Below are positions 47,588 through 60,111 of a stretch of 64,000 bases of DNA, piece after piece. The notes under the pieces were generated by a model. That model had not been told where the DNA came from and did no database searches. It was given only the letters and a program-made list of their open reading frames with translations. Source of the stretch: Branchiostoma belcheri (Eukaryota > Chordata > Leptocardii > Amphioxiformes > Branchiostomatidae); contig NW_017804420.1 of assembly GCF_001625305.1 (NCBI RefSeq), positions 506,884-570,883 of the forward strand. The letters run 5' to 3'. Every line of letters starts with the position of its first letter. Position 1 is the first letter of the stretch. Made by a program: the position numbers and the translations under genes.

Positions 47588-48590
47588 GACTTTGGTCTGA
47601 AGCCCAAAGCACAGACTTTTCACGACTCATTGGTACCCAATGTGATTGAATTAAGTCCTATAATGGCTGTTTTTGTAGTTCCATATGCAACCATTTTCAA
47701 TTTAGTCTAGAGCCATGAACAACATGTGGTTTACATGAATTTTAAATTTAAGATCCCAATTGTATACCATCCAGGATATAAAATGCTACTCATAATTTTG
47801 GTATCAACAGTTGAAGAAAGTTATTTTTCTCAAGGTCTTTTAATTCACACTTTTCCATTATTTTATCAGTACATAATAAATTAACATTAAATAAAAAGTC
47901 ATACATATAATTTACAATTTGAGATTGCTGAATTTGGTGGTACTACCAGTGTCATGTTACATCTCTTTAATATTTGTATCTGGATATTCATTATTTCTTG
48001 TTTATTATTCAATTTTGGCCTCTCCAGCAGTTTTCTGTATAAATCAAATATTGGTGTGGCTTAAATCCTTTTGAAATTGAAAGGAAAAAAGCCTGGTTTG
48101 TTGTATTTCCAACGTTAACATAGAAATGTTGAAGGGGCCTTTTTGGATAACAAATTACTAATTAAAAGTACATCCATGTTGATATTTAATAAAGATTTGA
48201 TTTGATCCTGTTCACATTCAAAATTTTGATATTAGGCCATTAGATTTTATTTACAAAGTCTTATAAGAGTATGTCTATCCAAGGAGGTTTTCAACCCTTT
48301 TTTAATTAATACCTGTGAAATGACACAGGAAATCATTATTTTGTAAATTATCCCTCATTTTACATGGCCCAGTTTCACATGGCCCAAATTTTAGGGACAC
48401 TGAAACATATGACCTTTCAACGTGTTGCTGTTACAAAATGATTTTTGGCAATTTGCTGTCTGGTGTACTCAATCATATTCTATCTGATATCAACTGACAG
48501 AAATTGATCACAACATGATAAAAATTGATTGGTACTTCAGGTGTAATGTGGAATGTTTCATTTCAAAATAAAATACAGTCATAAAATTTG
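47588..48590. other. A/T-rich, no recognised feature
   Basis: Nothing that I can support. Confidence 0.4.
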
Positions 48591-48599
48591 TATTGATTT

Positions 48600-49033
48600 G
48601 TAGGTGGTTATATTGGATGCCAGGTCTTCATGAAACCTACAAAATTTTACCTGTAAAATTGGAGCTGTGCAGGTGTTTCTGATGATACACCTAACTTGCA
48701 CTGGTCCATGTACTGGGTATACATGATAACAAGTACAATGTACATGTATGCGGGTTAGTGTAATACTAGGTAAAATTTGAGCTGTGCAGGACTGTTTCTC
48801 ATGTCTATATCTAGCTTGCACCTAACTTGTATACTCAGGTCCATGTACTGGGTTTCAGTGATTGTTTGAAGTGTAAAAGAAATAAATGAGAATGGTTTCT
48901 GAACAGTTTTAGTATGATCCATACACAGTACTTCCTAAAATCTGAGTGGTTCAGGTAAAATTTGTCTGGTGCAGGTAATTTTCAGTGTTACCTGTACCAA
49001 TGCAAGTATGTAGAAACAAGCATTTCGAGCCCT
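48600..49033. repeat. Relative of the CAGGGCTC element family
   Basis: GGAGCTGTGCAGGTGTTTC, ACTGGTCCATGTACTGGGT (twice, 48702 and 48838) and the end TTTCGAGCCCT link it to 55593-55933, in inverted orientation. A clear left end is not seen. Confidence 0.45.
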
Positions 49034-51790
49034 AGATGGTCTTCCATCGAAACAGCCAATGTTTTGTACATCTGCGACCGTGATCCTCCTAAGCATGAAT
49101 AATTTGCTAGCTGTCCTTCTGTGTGTACAAGGGGAAGAGTGTAGGCGGCAAGGTTGAATGTGGGAAGAATACGTAATGCCCCTGTTTCATGCTGCAATGG
49201 CGGAAGGCTGTACCCTGGCTCATCTTCACTCTTTCTGATTATCAGGTGTGCTACTTAAATCGCTGGGTTTGTGGGAGTATAATCTTATATCGATCAGGAA
49301 TACATATACCTTTACCGTTCTATCTTTTCAAGCAATTCTGTTCTAGCCATTCTACCGACTGATATCTAATAACCAATTAAAATGTCTAGTACATAAACAT
49401 GCAATAGATGCAATGGTAGATAGGGTGATGGATTTTGTATTTGTTTGTAGAACAAAATTTATATATATATATATATTATATGATATAATATTTTTAATAT
49501 TAACTGATCGTGAAGGCAGTGAATGAGGCGTTTTTTTGTTCAGAAATCTGTTTTTCAGATATCGTGTTACAGACATTAGGCAATTTTGTTCTTCCTGCTG
49601 AAGTCCACCCACACATTCACGTAGGCAGCAGAATCTGTAAATTGGTCATTAGATGACTGATGTTCATCTCCTAAACTCAATTTTTTTTCCTTAAATCAAA
49701 GCTTATGTTGGTTGGGATGATCTATCCATGTTTTTTTTTTTTATTTCAACCGGGCTGTAAAGGTTGAAATGATAACTTCAACATAAAGGGTTTTTTGAAA
49801 TCCATTTCTTAAATTACAAGAAAGGACAACCATGAATATCTTCTTCCTCGTTACGCCATTGTTGAATCGGTTTTATTTTCGGTATCTGTATCGATATAGC
49901 TGGTATAACCGCCCTTTGGTGTAACACACCAGCTTCGCAGGCACGCGGCGCGGCGGCAGCTAGCTATATCACACCGAACGGCTTGTTATACTCAATCTTT
50001 GCACATTTGATTGCAGGAGTTGTTTAAAGCTTTCTAGTGATGATGCCCCAACTGTGCTTTGTGGCAACGAGTTCCAGTCTACGATAGTTCTGGGGAACTG
50101 TCTAGCAAAGTACAGCCCCCGGTGAATGGTTGTCAAAATAGTGACGTTTACGGGACACTCACTTGAAAGTTATCTCAGCTGTAGAGTTCGATTTATGTCT
50201 TTGACTATTTTTATTTACCTTCTTTGTTATCAGATTTGCCAATTCATTCATTTGCTGCTTTGGCAGTTATAACACTTACCACAGTCAGCGATTTGCTCTG
50301 TCAAACAGAGAGGAACTGTACATGGAGCTAGATAGAGCAGGTCTAAAACAACCTTCTACCCAGATATTCTGTTAGCTTTACTGCAAACGTGTCTCGCTGT
50401 GTTTAGGCTGGCAGCTCTCTTTTTGTTGGGAGTTTACTTTGGTATCAGCAGCCGTCTACCAGAAGGATTATGGCTAAGCCCTCGACAAACTCTGACCAGA
50501 AGAATAGAACAAAAAGAAACAGATGCAGTAACTGCTCAGAGACAGGCAGGCAGGGACTGATCAGAGGTGCTTTAAGGGTTTCTTTAGATTTTTGGACTTG
50601 ATTTTCATGCAACGTTTTTAGGTATATTAACATTTAGCTTATTTTGTTTTTATTGCTTTACATTTTTTGTGCCTAGTAACATGTTTCCATGTTTTTCTTT
50701 AATTCATTGATTCTATCTTTTGTCCTTTATTGCTCCATTTTGGAGACCCTTATGAACATAATTTGATACAATTTTAACATACTGTTCAGTAGGTATACAT
50801 AAAATATGATGTATGGTTTAAATCTACTTTTTCATCTTGTCTTGTTTTACTCAATGCATTTGTTTACTTTTAGTATTAGCTTTAATCGTGGTTGTAAGAG
50901 TGATAATATTATTAATAAATAGCAGAGAGGTGAATGAAAGTCCAAGAATTGTCATTATAAATTGTGTTTTTAAGTATCGCAAATAGCTGAATTTCATATT
51001 GTTTTTTGTATCATGGACTTGGCGATACGTATAACGTACCTGTTTATTGAATATTACAAAGTTGGTAGTGTGATAATACCCATGCAATTTAGTTCATTTG
51101 GAATACTTGTTATTTTTCATGTTTTCAGCAAACGAGATACATTCCTACCCCGTTTGCTCTACATTTAACTCTGGGTGTGATTGATGGCGTAATGCAGCCT
51201 TTTAAATGACAGATTGACGTCAACAATTATCATGACACTTATATAAGTCCCTAGAGATGGTGCTTTATTAGAAAATCTATGTTTACACAATTTATTGGTT
51301 CTTGAAAACTCTACCCTCACGTTTTTACCCCAAATTTTCAATGAAATGAAATGCCTATTACATATCCGAATGCAGCTTTTTTTTGCTTTCATTAGAATTC
51401 CAGGTTTTCTTGTGCACATATATCACTGGCTTGAAAATGAAAACCGCCCCCTCTATCTTCACTTGGTACAGTCCACTTATGTTAATGACCCCCTGCAGCG
51501 AGGTAGGATGTGGCTGTGATGCAGCCTGATTTATCTGCAAAGCAATTACCGTCTCTCTCCGCACACCTGTGTCAAGGTAATTTTCACAACCTGTTGGATC
51601 ACGACGCGTCTCCTTTTTCCGTAGATCTCGGCGCAGGATTCCAAATTCGGGGAGCGGATCTAGGTACGAGTGATGCTCCAGGACTGGCTTGTCTCATCGG
51701 GAGGATGTGAGAGAAAGAGGAGGGTAGATACAAGAGGCGGGAGGGTTCAGAAACAACAGGTCCTGTGAAGTCAACGTCGTGAGACCCGGG
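49034..51790. other. No recognised gene; presumed 5' flank of the exon at 51791 on the right
   Basis: 49450-49475 is an (AT)n run. 49930-50200 is GC-richer (GGCACGCGGCGCGGCGGC) and may hold a decayed retroelement piece, but I cannot place it. No other feature supported. Confidence 0.35.
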
Positions 51791-51923
51791 ATGGCAGCCT
51801 GTGGGGGGACCGCCCAGGGAAGCAGAGGCAGGATGGAGGCCGTCTTCAAGGGAAGCCTTCAGAACGTCAACCTTAAGCAATACAGCAGGTGCATCAAGGT
51901 GTTCCTGTCGGCAACGCCCTCAG
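51791..51923 (+). CDS. Candidate first coding exon, start of a DUF4062/NACHT-type protein
   Basis: ATG in GGGATGGCA opens 44 codons plus 1 nt, beginning MAACGGTAQGSRGRMEAV and ending YSRCIKVFLSATPS, at donor CAG|GTACGT. The KVFLSATPS end resembles the 'I(R/K)VF(I/L)SST' strand that opens DUF4062 domains in NACHT/TPR/WD proteins such as NWD1 or NPHP3, as I remember the family. The expected next exon would begin near 'D..AER'. I could not find it in the remaining 12 kb. Family call is tentative. Confidence 0.4.
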
Positions 51924-53327
51924 GTACGTTACCCAAAATAGCAGCCCTCGATATTTACTCCGCTGCAATATGGATGTCAGAAATCCTGCCGCCACTGTTG
52001 AAGTACTTGCGTGTAGTGAAACCACTTGTGTGCGTGTTGGGTGATGTATGTATGGGCAACAAAGGGCGCTATTTTGACATCTGGGATGGACGGTGTTTGT
52101 CTAAATTAGCACATTTGTTGCATCATTTGGAGACAACATAAAGCCCGGCCAGGAGTGTGCATCTGCAGTGAATACAAATCGCATTCGTGTGGTTTGTTTT
52201 GCTAAATGCGTGACAGAATATATCCCAGTGCCCATCTCCCAGCTCTATTCATGAATGCTGCAGTAGATGCATTAAACATAATAGAGAGTGTAAACAAGCT
52301 GGTAATGTATTTGCCAGGATGGGGGTTTGAGTAGATGTTGGCTGCAAAGCTGGTGTAATTTCGGGGCACTAGATTATAAACAGATAAGGCTCTGTTGCTC
52401 ACTGTGATAAGTATGCATACTGTAATTGTGGTGTTCTGAGATGAATACATAAAAACAAAAGGATATATTGTTGTTAATAACCTTTTCATAGTTGTACAAA
52501 TTGTAGACAATAGCTTTTTTTTTTTTTTTACTTCAGTACTGTAACATTAATTGAAACAAGACTTTGATTTTTAGTATTACAAATGTACCTAGTTTTTTAG
52601 TATCATAAAATATCTGTTTCTTAATGAATACAGAAATTATTATGATACTGCTCTTATTTATGACTTTCAGTCAGAAAGCATGCAGTCTTGCTGCTATGGA
52701 AGGTGTTTATGAATAAATATAGTAGTAATGTTTTCATATGATACAGCCTGAAACAGCAATCATATACCTTTTGTTATTATTCATTGCTATTATTTTGAAT
52801 ATTTATTGGCTACTATTTTGCCACATGGCATGATTTTGGTGGCCTGATTTTGGTGGCGGTCTCTTTTATCAAGACAATTACTTGCAATTAAAAGGAAAAT
52901 TATAATGGCATCATATTTTTGACAATTACTTTTTTTAATGATGCCCTGTCTGTCTTTACTTACTACTTGTCAAAAATTATGGGAAACAGAAACACGATCT
53001 TCCTTTTAGCCCGGCACAAATTCTCAAGAGAAAAGAAGCATTACTGATAATGGGAAATTATAAAAGGAGCCAGAATTAGAGTGCATGCATTCATATATCC
53101 CTCTGGTATAGGCAAAATTCCATTTATTTCTTTGAAATTATTTCTTCCAGCAAATCGTGGGCAATTTTTTTCCTTGTAAGTTTTACTACTACCATTGTGA
53201 TGATTCAAAGGGAATATAGTTGTTTTGCATTTCATGAGGTTTCAATAATTTGAAAATAAATGATTCCTCAGTAACGCCATTATATTAAAAATTTGTCACA
53301 AACATAGCCCCCATAAATGGAATTATA
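51924..53327. other. Presumed intron, A/T-rich
   Basis: No exon or repeat recognised. A poly-T tract lies at 52515-52529. Confidence 0.35.
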
Positions 53328-53661
53328 AGGCCACACCAATTTAATTTCTTGGTTAATGGATTCGCCCGCTTCATTTTTTTCTGATTTGCAAAAAAAAAAA
53401 AAAATTCAGAATCAACTGCAAAATGCTCTTCCTAGTTGTTACAGTTTTTCCATTTTTCAATGCAGTGGTATCATTAAAAGTTCAAAATTCATTGTTTAAA
53501 TTTTGAACCAGCCTGGTGTGTTGACCTCGTGGCTCCTATCGTACCATTTTGGGCCATAATAGGATGCCTTAAGGCCTGTTTTTATTTATTTTTTTTTGCC
53601 CACCCGCTCCATTATTTTTCTAGAAAAATCCGTTAACCAAGAAATTAAATTGGTGTGGCCT
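53328..53661. mobile_element. MITE, AGGCCACACC family A
   Basis: AGGCCACACCAATTTAATTT left and AAATTAAATTGGTGTGGCCT right. Shared interior with 57173-57532 (AATGCAGTGGTATCATTAAA, GTGTTGACCTCGTGGCTC). Confidence 0.8.
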
Positions 53662-54195
53662 AAGATTGTAAAATACAGTTTGTATATCAGTTTTTCACTG
53701 TATCATTTATAGATTGTGGAGTGCAGGGAAATACAAAAATTTGTACATATTGTACTGAATAAGATATGGGAAAATTTTTCTTTATTTATTGATTCTGCAT
53801 AGAACTAATCTGTTTAAATCAAAATGTCACATACATTACAGACGACAGTTGGATGGGTGGGTATTTATATGGTATAGTCTTAACTGTATCACCCTCCAAA
53901 TCAAATCAAAGGAAGAATTGATGTATAATGCACTTGCAGTATATCCCAGTGGGATTTTTCTCTTATTGCTGGATTGTAAACTGTCATGTTTATATCTAGT
54001 CATATATTCAAATCCTAATTTTACACAATATTATATAACCCAATAAAAACACAGAGTGATAAGTCTTCCATAATTTGACTTACTAAGATTTACATTTGTG
54101 ATTCTAATTCTAATTATATAATATTATATAATAGGTGACTAAAAATCCAATTTTAATCCAAAATCCATCCAAATTATGTATCCTAGTATAGCCCA
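53662..54195. other. A/T-rich, no recognised feature
   Basis: Nothing that I can support; a short (ATAT) run at 54110-54130. Confidence 0.4.
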
Positions 54196-54640
54196 GATGT
54201 TTTTTCTTATTTTTCTTATTTTCTTATGTTGAGAAATATTTTCTTGCCAGGGGGATTTTCAAGAAAATTCAAGAAACATTCTTCAAAGATTTTCTATGTT
54301 GATTCTTACACAAAGAATTTTATTCTTCTTTTTTCTTAAGAAAAGAAAATATTTCTACTATCATGCTCACCAACAAGAATCTTAAGAATTTTTAGAATTC
54401 TAAGAAAGTTTACGGTATTTTTTTTCTACTATAAGAAATCTTTTCTTGTGTACAGAATGGTTTTCTTGCTTCAAGAACAGTTAGTTCTTAGTTCAAGAAA
54501 TATTTTCTTATGGACAGAATCGTTTCCTTGCTACGGGAATTCTTGAATTTCTTGTTCAAAGAATAATTTTCTTGCTACAAGATACCATTTCTTTGTACAA
54601 GGAAAACAAGAAAAACTAGAAAAAAGTATTTTTGGTAGTC
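54196..54640. mobile_element. Inverted, diverged copy of the 31741-32174 element
   Basis: Shared blocks in reverse order: CTTGCCAGGGGGATTTTCAA, ATCATGCTCACCAACAAGAA, AAGAAAGTTTACGGTATTTT, TTCTTGTGTACAGAATGG. The right end TTTTGGTAGT is recognisable; the left end is worn. Confidence 0.7.
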
Positions 54641-54886
54641 AAAATGATCTCCCTTTCTCAAGCACAGTAGTACAGGCAACTAACATTACATGTACATGTA
54701 CCCTTGTTTAGCCTACAAATGCTACAAGGTTCAAATGCAGGTACATTTTCATTGTGAGTCCTTCTCTCCACTGCATTCTGACAACAAAGTGTAACATTGT
54801 GACAAGAAGTACATTTGTAAACCTGCTGGAGATTTCATCCGAACGTGTAACGCTAATGTTAAAGCAACGTGACTTTGTTTACTTCA

Positions 54887-55207
54887 CAGGGCTTGAAATA
54901 CTGGGTGCATGTGCACCTTAGTGCACTCAAATTTGGAACTGTGCACCCAATTTTTTTCTGTGGGTGCACTGATGCACCCAAATATTTTTGTAGATATTTT
55001 TGTACATACTAAATGAATACTAAATGTAATAGTATACAGGATATTCTTGGCATCTAAGTGTCAGTAAAATAATAAAATCTTTGTTGTAGTACAGATTAAA
55101 GCTTAGAAGAGGAGCAGCAAAAAATTTTTGTGCACCTAATTATTTTAGGTACATGTAATACCCGGTGCACCAGTACACCTATTCCCAAAAATGAATTTCA
55201 AGCCCTG
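54887..55207. mobile_element. MITE, CAGGGCT...AGCCCTG family, 5-bp target duplication
   Basis: CAGGGCTTGAAATACTGG to TTTCAAGCCCTG with CTTCA on both sides. Interior GTGCACC/GGTGCAC blocks as in 2697-3014 and 32994-33350. Confidence 0.75.
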
Positions 55208-55592
55208 CTTCATGTGGATAGCAGCCATTGCCAAGGCCAGGTCACATAACAGAAAGTCAAGAATAGACTCTAAAGTCTTCAATATACACAGAATTTCAAA
55301 TCATTGTTAGAATTTTCTTGTAGGTGTATGAGTCAGACAAGGAACTGATTTTTGTTGTAGGGTCTATATTTAGCACTGCTCATGCATAATAGTAATAAAC
55401 ACATTCAAGGAACCATAAATTTTGTCCTTTGTTTTGGCAACACATACTTTTGTGACAGCACAAATATCAATATTGGGGAGATCTGTGTTGTCACAGTCAG
55501 ACCGGCTTTTGTCAGATTTGTCTGCAACATTACAACATGCAAGAAAAAGTATTTCGAGCTGGTTTGTAATCTACAATTGGCACTCAAGTTAG

Positions 55593-55933
55593 CAGGGCTC
55601 GAAATACTTTCTTTCTACATGTTGCAATGTTGCGGACAATTTTCCCCTACATTATGCAGAATTTAGGAAGTACTGATCATACTAAAAACTGTTTAGAAAC
55701 AATTACTATTACATTAAATGTATTATTTTCTGTAATTTATACTTCATAGGTGGTAACAGTCAATGCAGCAAATACAAATCCACATGTATAATTATTATAC
55801 TATATAAACCCAGTACATGGACTGGTGCAGGTTAAGTGTAGGTAGACATGATAGAAATAACATTACAGCTCCAATTTTATCTGCACTAACCTGCATATCT
55901 AACCTGCATATGCAGGTGGGATTTCTGGCCCTG
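55593..55933. mobile_element. MITE, CAGGGCTC relative with different interior
   Basis: CAGGGCTCGAAATACTT to GATTTCTGGCCCTG. The interior shares ACATGGACTGGTGCAGGTTA and CAGCTCCAATTTTA with 48600-49033. No clean target duplication. Confidence 0.55.
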
Positions 55934-57172
55934 TAATCGGAATCATGAATTCAGTCTCAATTTATGGTAGGGGCGTCCTTTCCAGATAAAAGCTTTGACA
56001 GCTCGTTTGATCTAATATAATCAGCCACTAATTGTACGCTTGTAATTCAGGCTTCAAAGCGAGAGAAGTCAGCCATACAAAATACAAGATATGAATCTTT
56101 TGGAAATCCTGATGAAGCGATGTGCCTGCTTGCATGCTAAACTGTAGCGGTGGCTGTCGCCAGGTTTCTCAGCCAGAAACTCGACTCAGTTGAAAGGCTG
56201 CCTATATTTTGTAAGTCCCCACAAAGACATCTAGTTATGCTCATCACTTACTGGCAAGACTTGATGATGCCTCCTTTTGCTATCAGCCCAAGAAGAGATC
56301 TAGACAGTCACGCATTTGCCAATATGTTAAAGGACTTGGGATGATTCATGTTTGGTATGTAGGATTACAAGCCCAACATTACTTCTTTCCAACTAGTCCC
56401 AGGCAGCCCATTGTGCCCGGCAGAAGGATCTACCTTGGTGAGAGTTTTGATAACCGCCTTTACCCTACATATCTTGCCATTCAATCATGCCTTATATAGG
56501 AGGGAGCAATACATGCAGCTGAATCAGGAAAGGTCTGAAAAGATTCTTCAGACGATTACTTGTTGAAGACAACAAATGGGAATGTATATGAAAGTTAAAT
56601 CTAAAAAGAACAACCTAAATAGAACTGAACAACCTAAATAGAACTTTACAAATTAGTCCCTCCGTCACCATTTTCAAAAATCATATATACTAAAGTAGCT
56701 TTCATAAATAACCCCACACATTCTTAATTTTTGTTTAAGTTTCCTTGTTCACTACTTTTCATTACTACTTTTCATTATTGTAGATAGTATTGTATCGTAT
56801 TGTATTTTATTGTTTTGTTTCATTTACCCGTTACCTAAGTTATTTCTTATTTATCCGATTTATTTGAATTGTTAATTACGTTATGAAGGGAAGCCTCCTC
56901 ATAAGCATTTTATGCTTCTGGCCTCCCTGCACTGTTACATTTCATTTATATTTTCTTGTATCTGTATTGTTACATTTTGTTTTAAAGTGCGAATAAAAAC
57001 TGAAACTGAAATCTTAAATATCAACCTCCAAACACAATGAGATGTACTGATCACTTAATCTCTAGTCGTTTCCAGGATAGTAAGTGACTCAATTGCTAAT
57101 GAAATGTATCCTCAAACATAACCTACATTATTTAACATAAGGATTACACAAATGTTTTGAAAAGTGGAACTA
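55934..57172. other. No recognised gene
   Basis: A 64-codon frame at 56150-56344 (FLSQKLDSVERLPIF, near GTAAGT) is protein-like but unsupported. 56880-57000 contains CATTTTATGCTTCTGGCCTC and AAAGTGCGAATAAAAACTGA, which look like a retroelement 3' end. Otherwise nothing. Confidence 0.3.
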
Positions 57173-57532
57173 AGGCCACACCAATTTAATTTTTTGGTCC
57201 TCTTCGTTTTTTTCTGATTTGCAAAAAAAATTGATTCTGGTCCTGAATCAACTGAAAAATGCTCATGTTTTGCCCCCAACAGTTGAGAAAGTCCTTTTCT
57301 TCCTAGTTGTTACAGTTTTCCCATCTATCATTGCAGTGGTTTGATTAAAAGTTCAAAATTCAATGTTTAAATTTTAACCCAGCCTTTTGTGTTGACTTCA
57401 TGGCTCATTCCATAGCATTTAAGCCTATAATAGGATGCCTAGACCTGTTTTTATTTTTATTTTTTTTCGCCCTGTCGCTTCATATTTTTTCTGAAAAAAT
57501 CCGAGAACCAACAAATTAAATTGGTGTGGCCT
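57173..57532. mobile_element. MITE, AGGCCACACC family A (inverted pair, left)
   Basis: Ends AGGCCACACCAATTTAATTT / AAATTAAATTGGTGTGGCCT. The interior is the reverse complement of 58272-58639 almost throughout, e.g. CCCCCAACAGTTGAGAAAGT and GCCTATAATAGGATGCCTAG. Confidence 0.85.
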
Positions 57533-57799
57533 GAATTACAATCACATAATTTTATTTATCTGAATATTGATACTTGTGTATGCAAGTAAACTATTTCTTT
57601 TTCATTTGAGATGTTTGCAAATCTATAAAGAGTTAAGTTACAATATTATTTATTTCAAATGCAACAGTACATTACACTGACGTTTGCTTATAGATTGTGA
57701 AGAGTGAAAATTCTGACTGTGATTTGCTACTTTTCACATAGTCCCTTGTATTCATGTGTAGTCAGTTCTTGGCTAGGGTGTTTGTGAGAGCACAGCGGT

Positions 57800-58019
57800 A
57801 GAACGTACTGCACCTGCACAAAACCCGTAATGTATTGCTTGTGCTTAGCAATACATCTTGTTAAAAGTCATATCCATTTCAAGGATGACATACTGTCCAT
57901 GAAATATTGTGTTGGAAAAAGATATTGTCTGCAGCAGGCAAAATTCTGATGCAATGTTGACCAAACATTCAACTAAAACCATGAAAAATCTGGGTTTTGC
58001 ACAGGCACAGTGCATTCTG
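57800..58019. mobile_element. Possible MITE, inverted GTACTGCACCTGCACAAAAC arms
   Basis: GAACGTACTGCACCTGCACA at the left and TTTTGCACAGGCACAGTGCA at the right are imperfect inverted repeats, with AAAACCC / GGGTTTT. Lies between the two family A copies. Confidence 0.4.
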
Positions 58020-58152
58020 GTGTGCTTTGTGTTAGCAGTTTCTGCAAGGGACTTCTCAACTGTTTATACTATATAGATGGCAGTGAACAATCTCCATGAA
58101 TGCTGAAAATGACACTGATAGGAATATGCACTTAGCAGGTACACTTATTCAT

Positions 58153-58235
58153 ATGCCACATGGAAGGAAAGAAATGGATGGATCTGTCCTTGGTGCTGAA
58201 CATAGTCATCCTTTGGCTTGTTACTCTCTGAATGA
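58153..58235 (+). repeat. Segment repeated at 61174-61262
   Basis: ATGGATCTGTCCTTGGTGCT, CATCCTTTGGCTT and the preceding GAAGGAA are shared in the same orientation 3 kb apart. Short dispersed repeat of unknown kind. Confidence 0.5.
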
Positions 58236-58271
58236 GGTCAGTGACCTCTGATAGCAGTATTATGTTTAGTT

Positions 58272-58639
58272 AGGCCACACCAATTTAATTTGTTGGTTCT
58301 CGGATTTTTTCAGAAAAAATATGAAGCGACAGGGCGAAAAAAATAAAAACAGGTCTAGGCATCCTATTATAGGCTTAAATGCTACGAAATGAGCCATGAA
58401 GTCAACACAAAAGGCTGGGTTAAAATGTAAACATTGAATTTTGAACTTTTAATCAAACCACTGCAATGATAGATGGGAAAACTGTAACAACTAGGAAGAA
58501 AAGGACTATCCTCAACTGTTGGGGGCAAAACATGAGCATTTTTCAGTTGATTCAGAACCAGAATCATATTTTTTTTTTGCAAATCAGAAAAAAACGAAGA
58601 GGCGAATCCGAGAACCAGCAAATTAAATTGGTGTGGCCT
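58272..58639. mobile_element. MITE, AGGCCACACC family A (inverted pair, right)
   Basis: Same ends as 57173-57532, opposite orientation, about 740 bp apart. The high similarity suggests a recent pair able to form a long hairpin in RNA. Confidence 0.85.
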
Positions 58640-58776
58640 TATGTCCATACATTTGTAGCTACATAACTCATGATCCCTTTGCTGCATTCATATGTAGTTT
58701 GACATATCGTCTGCTAGTATCCTTGAGATGAAGGACAGTCAGAACTTTTCAACTTTGATGCATGTCACTTTAGATT

Positions 58777-59191
58777 AGGCCACACCAAGTAAATTTTATG
58801 GATGACGTCCTTTGGAGACCCTAAATCTAATGCGAGAGGGCGAAAAAAAACAAGTAGGGCCCTAAAAAACAAGATGCCTTGATTAGAAATATACTAAGAG
58901 ACAACAAATGTTAGGACACAAATTGAATGAGGTGACACAGATTAACAAGCAAGAAGTCTTTTATTCATCGTCAAAACAGCAATAAATCAGGTGGAACAGT
59001 GGACAGTGAAAACAGGATGGTAATAGACACTTTCTTCGCGTTACGGGTTTCACGTCAATCTAACGATTTGCGGCACTGTCGTGACTCTTTGGTCATAGTT
59101 ACAGGAAGCGGAATTTCTTTTTTTTTTCTAGGAACAGGCGAAAATCAATGCGCGCGCGGACGTCATCCATAAAATTTACTTGGTGTGGCCT
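58777..59191. mobile_element. MITE, AGGCCACACC family B
   Basis: AGGCCACACCAAGTAAATTT to AAATTTACTTGGTGTGGCCT, with TATGGATGACGTCC / GACGTCATCCATA. The interior GATTTGCGGCACTGTCG and following matches 3437-3854. 58870-59040 is unique to this copy. Confidence 0.85.
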
Positions 59192-59317
59192 TAATGGATT
59201 GACTTGAAAGTTAGGAATTGTAAATGGGAAACCACCCTAACACATTAATAGCATTCTGATAATGGAGTCTCTGTCAACAAAAACTCTGATCGGAATATCT
59301 ACCAGTAGAATCATCAC

Positions 59318-60111
59318 CAATAGACCAGTTTACCTTTCACTGATCGCATGAACTGCGTATGTCACGGGGGACATTTCGAATAGAACACCACTCTAGAATG
59401 CTTTCACGTGTGTTGTCCCCCCCTGACAGATACCCTGATGTGTGTAACATTAATTTCTGAAATCTCCTGACCTGCACTGGTACAATGTGTCTAAAGCTTA
59501 TCGATACTTCGCTGAAGGATGGCTGTCCCTGTTTCCTTCCACCCAATCTCACCAGATAGCCGATTCTGTTATCTGGGAGAAGAATGCAGACCATCGCAGT
59601 GATCTGCCAGGGGGGACACCGCAAGTGAAAGTTGCATTTAACTTCTGGATTTTAGAACAGCGTTCTATTCAAAATGTCCCCCTGTGACATAGGCAGTTCT
59701 CTTTAATGCAATCCCTGAAAGGTAAACTTGTTTGTTTGTTTGTTTCACATAACCAGTAAACTGCCTTTAGTTTAGGCATAACATGTACAAGCTGCAGAAG
59801 ACCGGACTGTAAGGTTTGAACCACTCATACCGGGAAGGTCCCCTACTCTTTTCGATAAGTGCGGTGGGTTCTTTAATGTGCATGGGGTGTGGCTCTCCCA
59901 AACACGGGACCTCCATTTAATGTCCTATCCGAGAGACGTCCCTAACCGAAGCTACTCATTTCCACCTGAGTGAAGTGAGGAAAGTGGTGTAAAGTGCCTT
60001 TCCCAAGGGCACAAGATCGGTGACATGGGCTGGATTCGAACCCGCGACCTCTTGGGTATGAGCCGAACGCGCCACCAACTGCGCCACACGACCCCACAAA
60101 CTGGTCTATTG
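59318..60111. mobile_element. MITE with CAATAGACCAGTTTACC ends, split by a SINE
   Basis: CAATAGACCAGTTTACCTTT opens it, followed by AACTGCGTATGTCACGGGGG. The mirror (CCCCCTGTGACATAGGCAGT ... GAAAGGTAAACT) is interrupted at 59728 by 369 bp, then resumes with GGTCTATTG to 60111. Removing the insert restores a perfect mirrored end. Confidence 0.85.
59729..60097 (-). mobile_element. tRNA-derived SINE nested in the MITE
   Basis: On the minus strand it starts GGGGTCGTGTGGCGCAGTTG (A-box-like), with a CAT anticodon-like loop and B box GGTTCGAATCC (60042-60032). The body matches 1585-1800, and the 3' tail is (AAAC)n (59729-59746 on +). AAACT is duplicated at 59724-59728 and 60098-60102. Head spacing and a good B box suggest a fairly young copy. 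The head is not a functional tRNA gene: the 3' acceptor strand is missing. Confidence 0.85.

Noticed and set aside
60030..60096. Functional tRNA-Met gene on the minus strand
   Set aside because: A and B boxes and a CAT loop are present, but the acceptor stem does not close and the sequence runs into a SINE body with an (AAAC)n tail.
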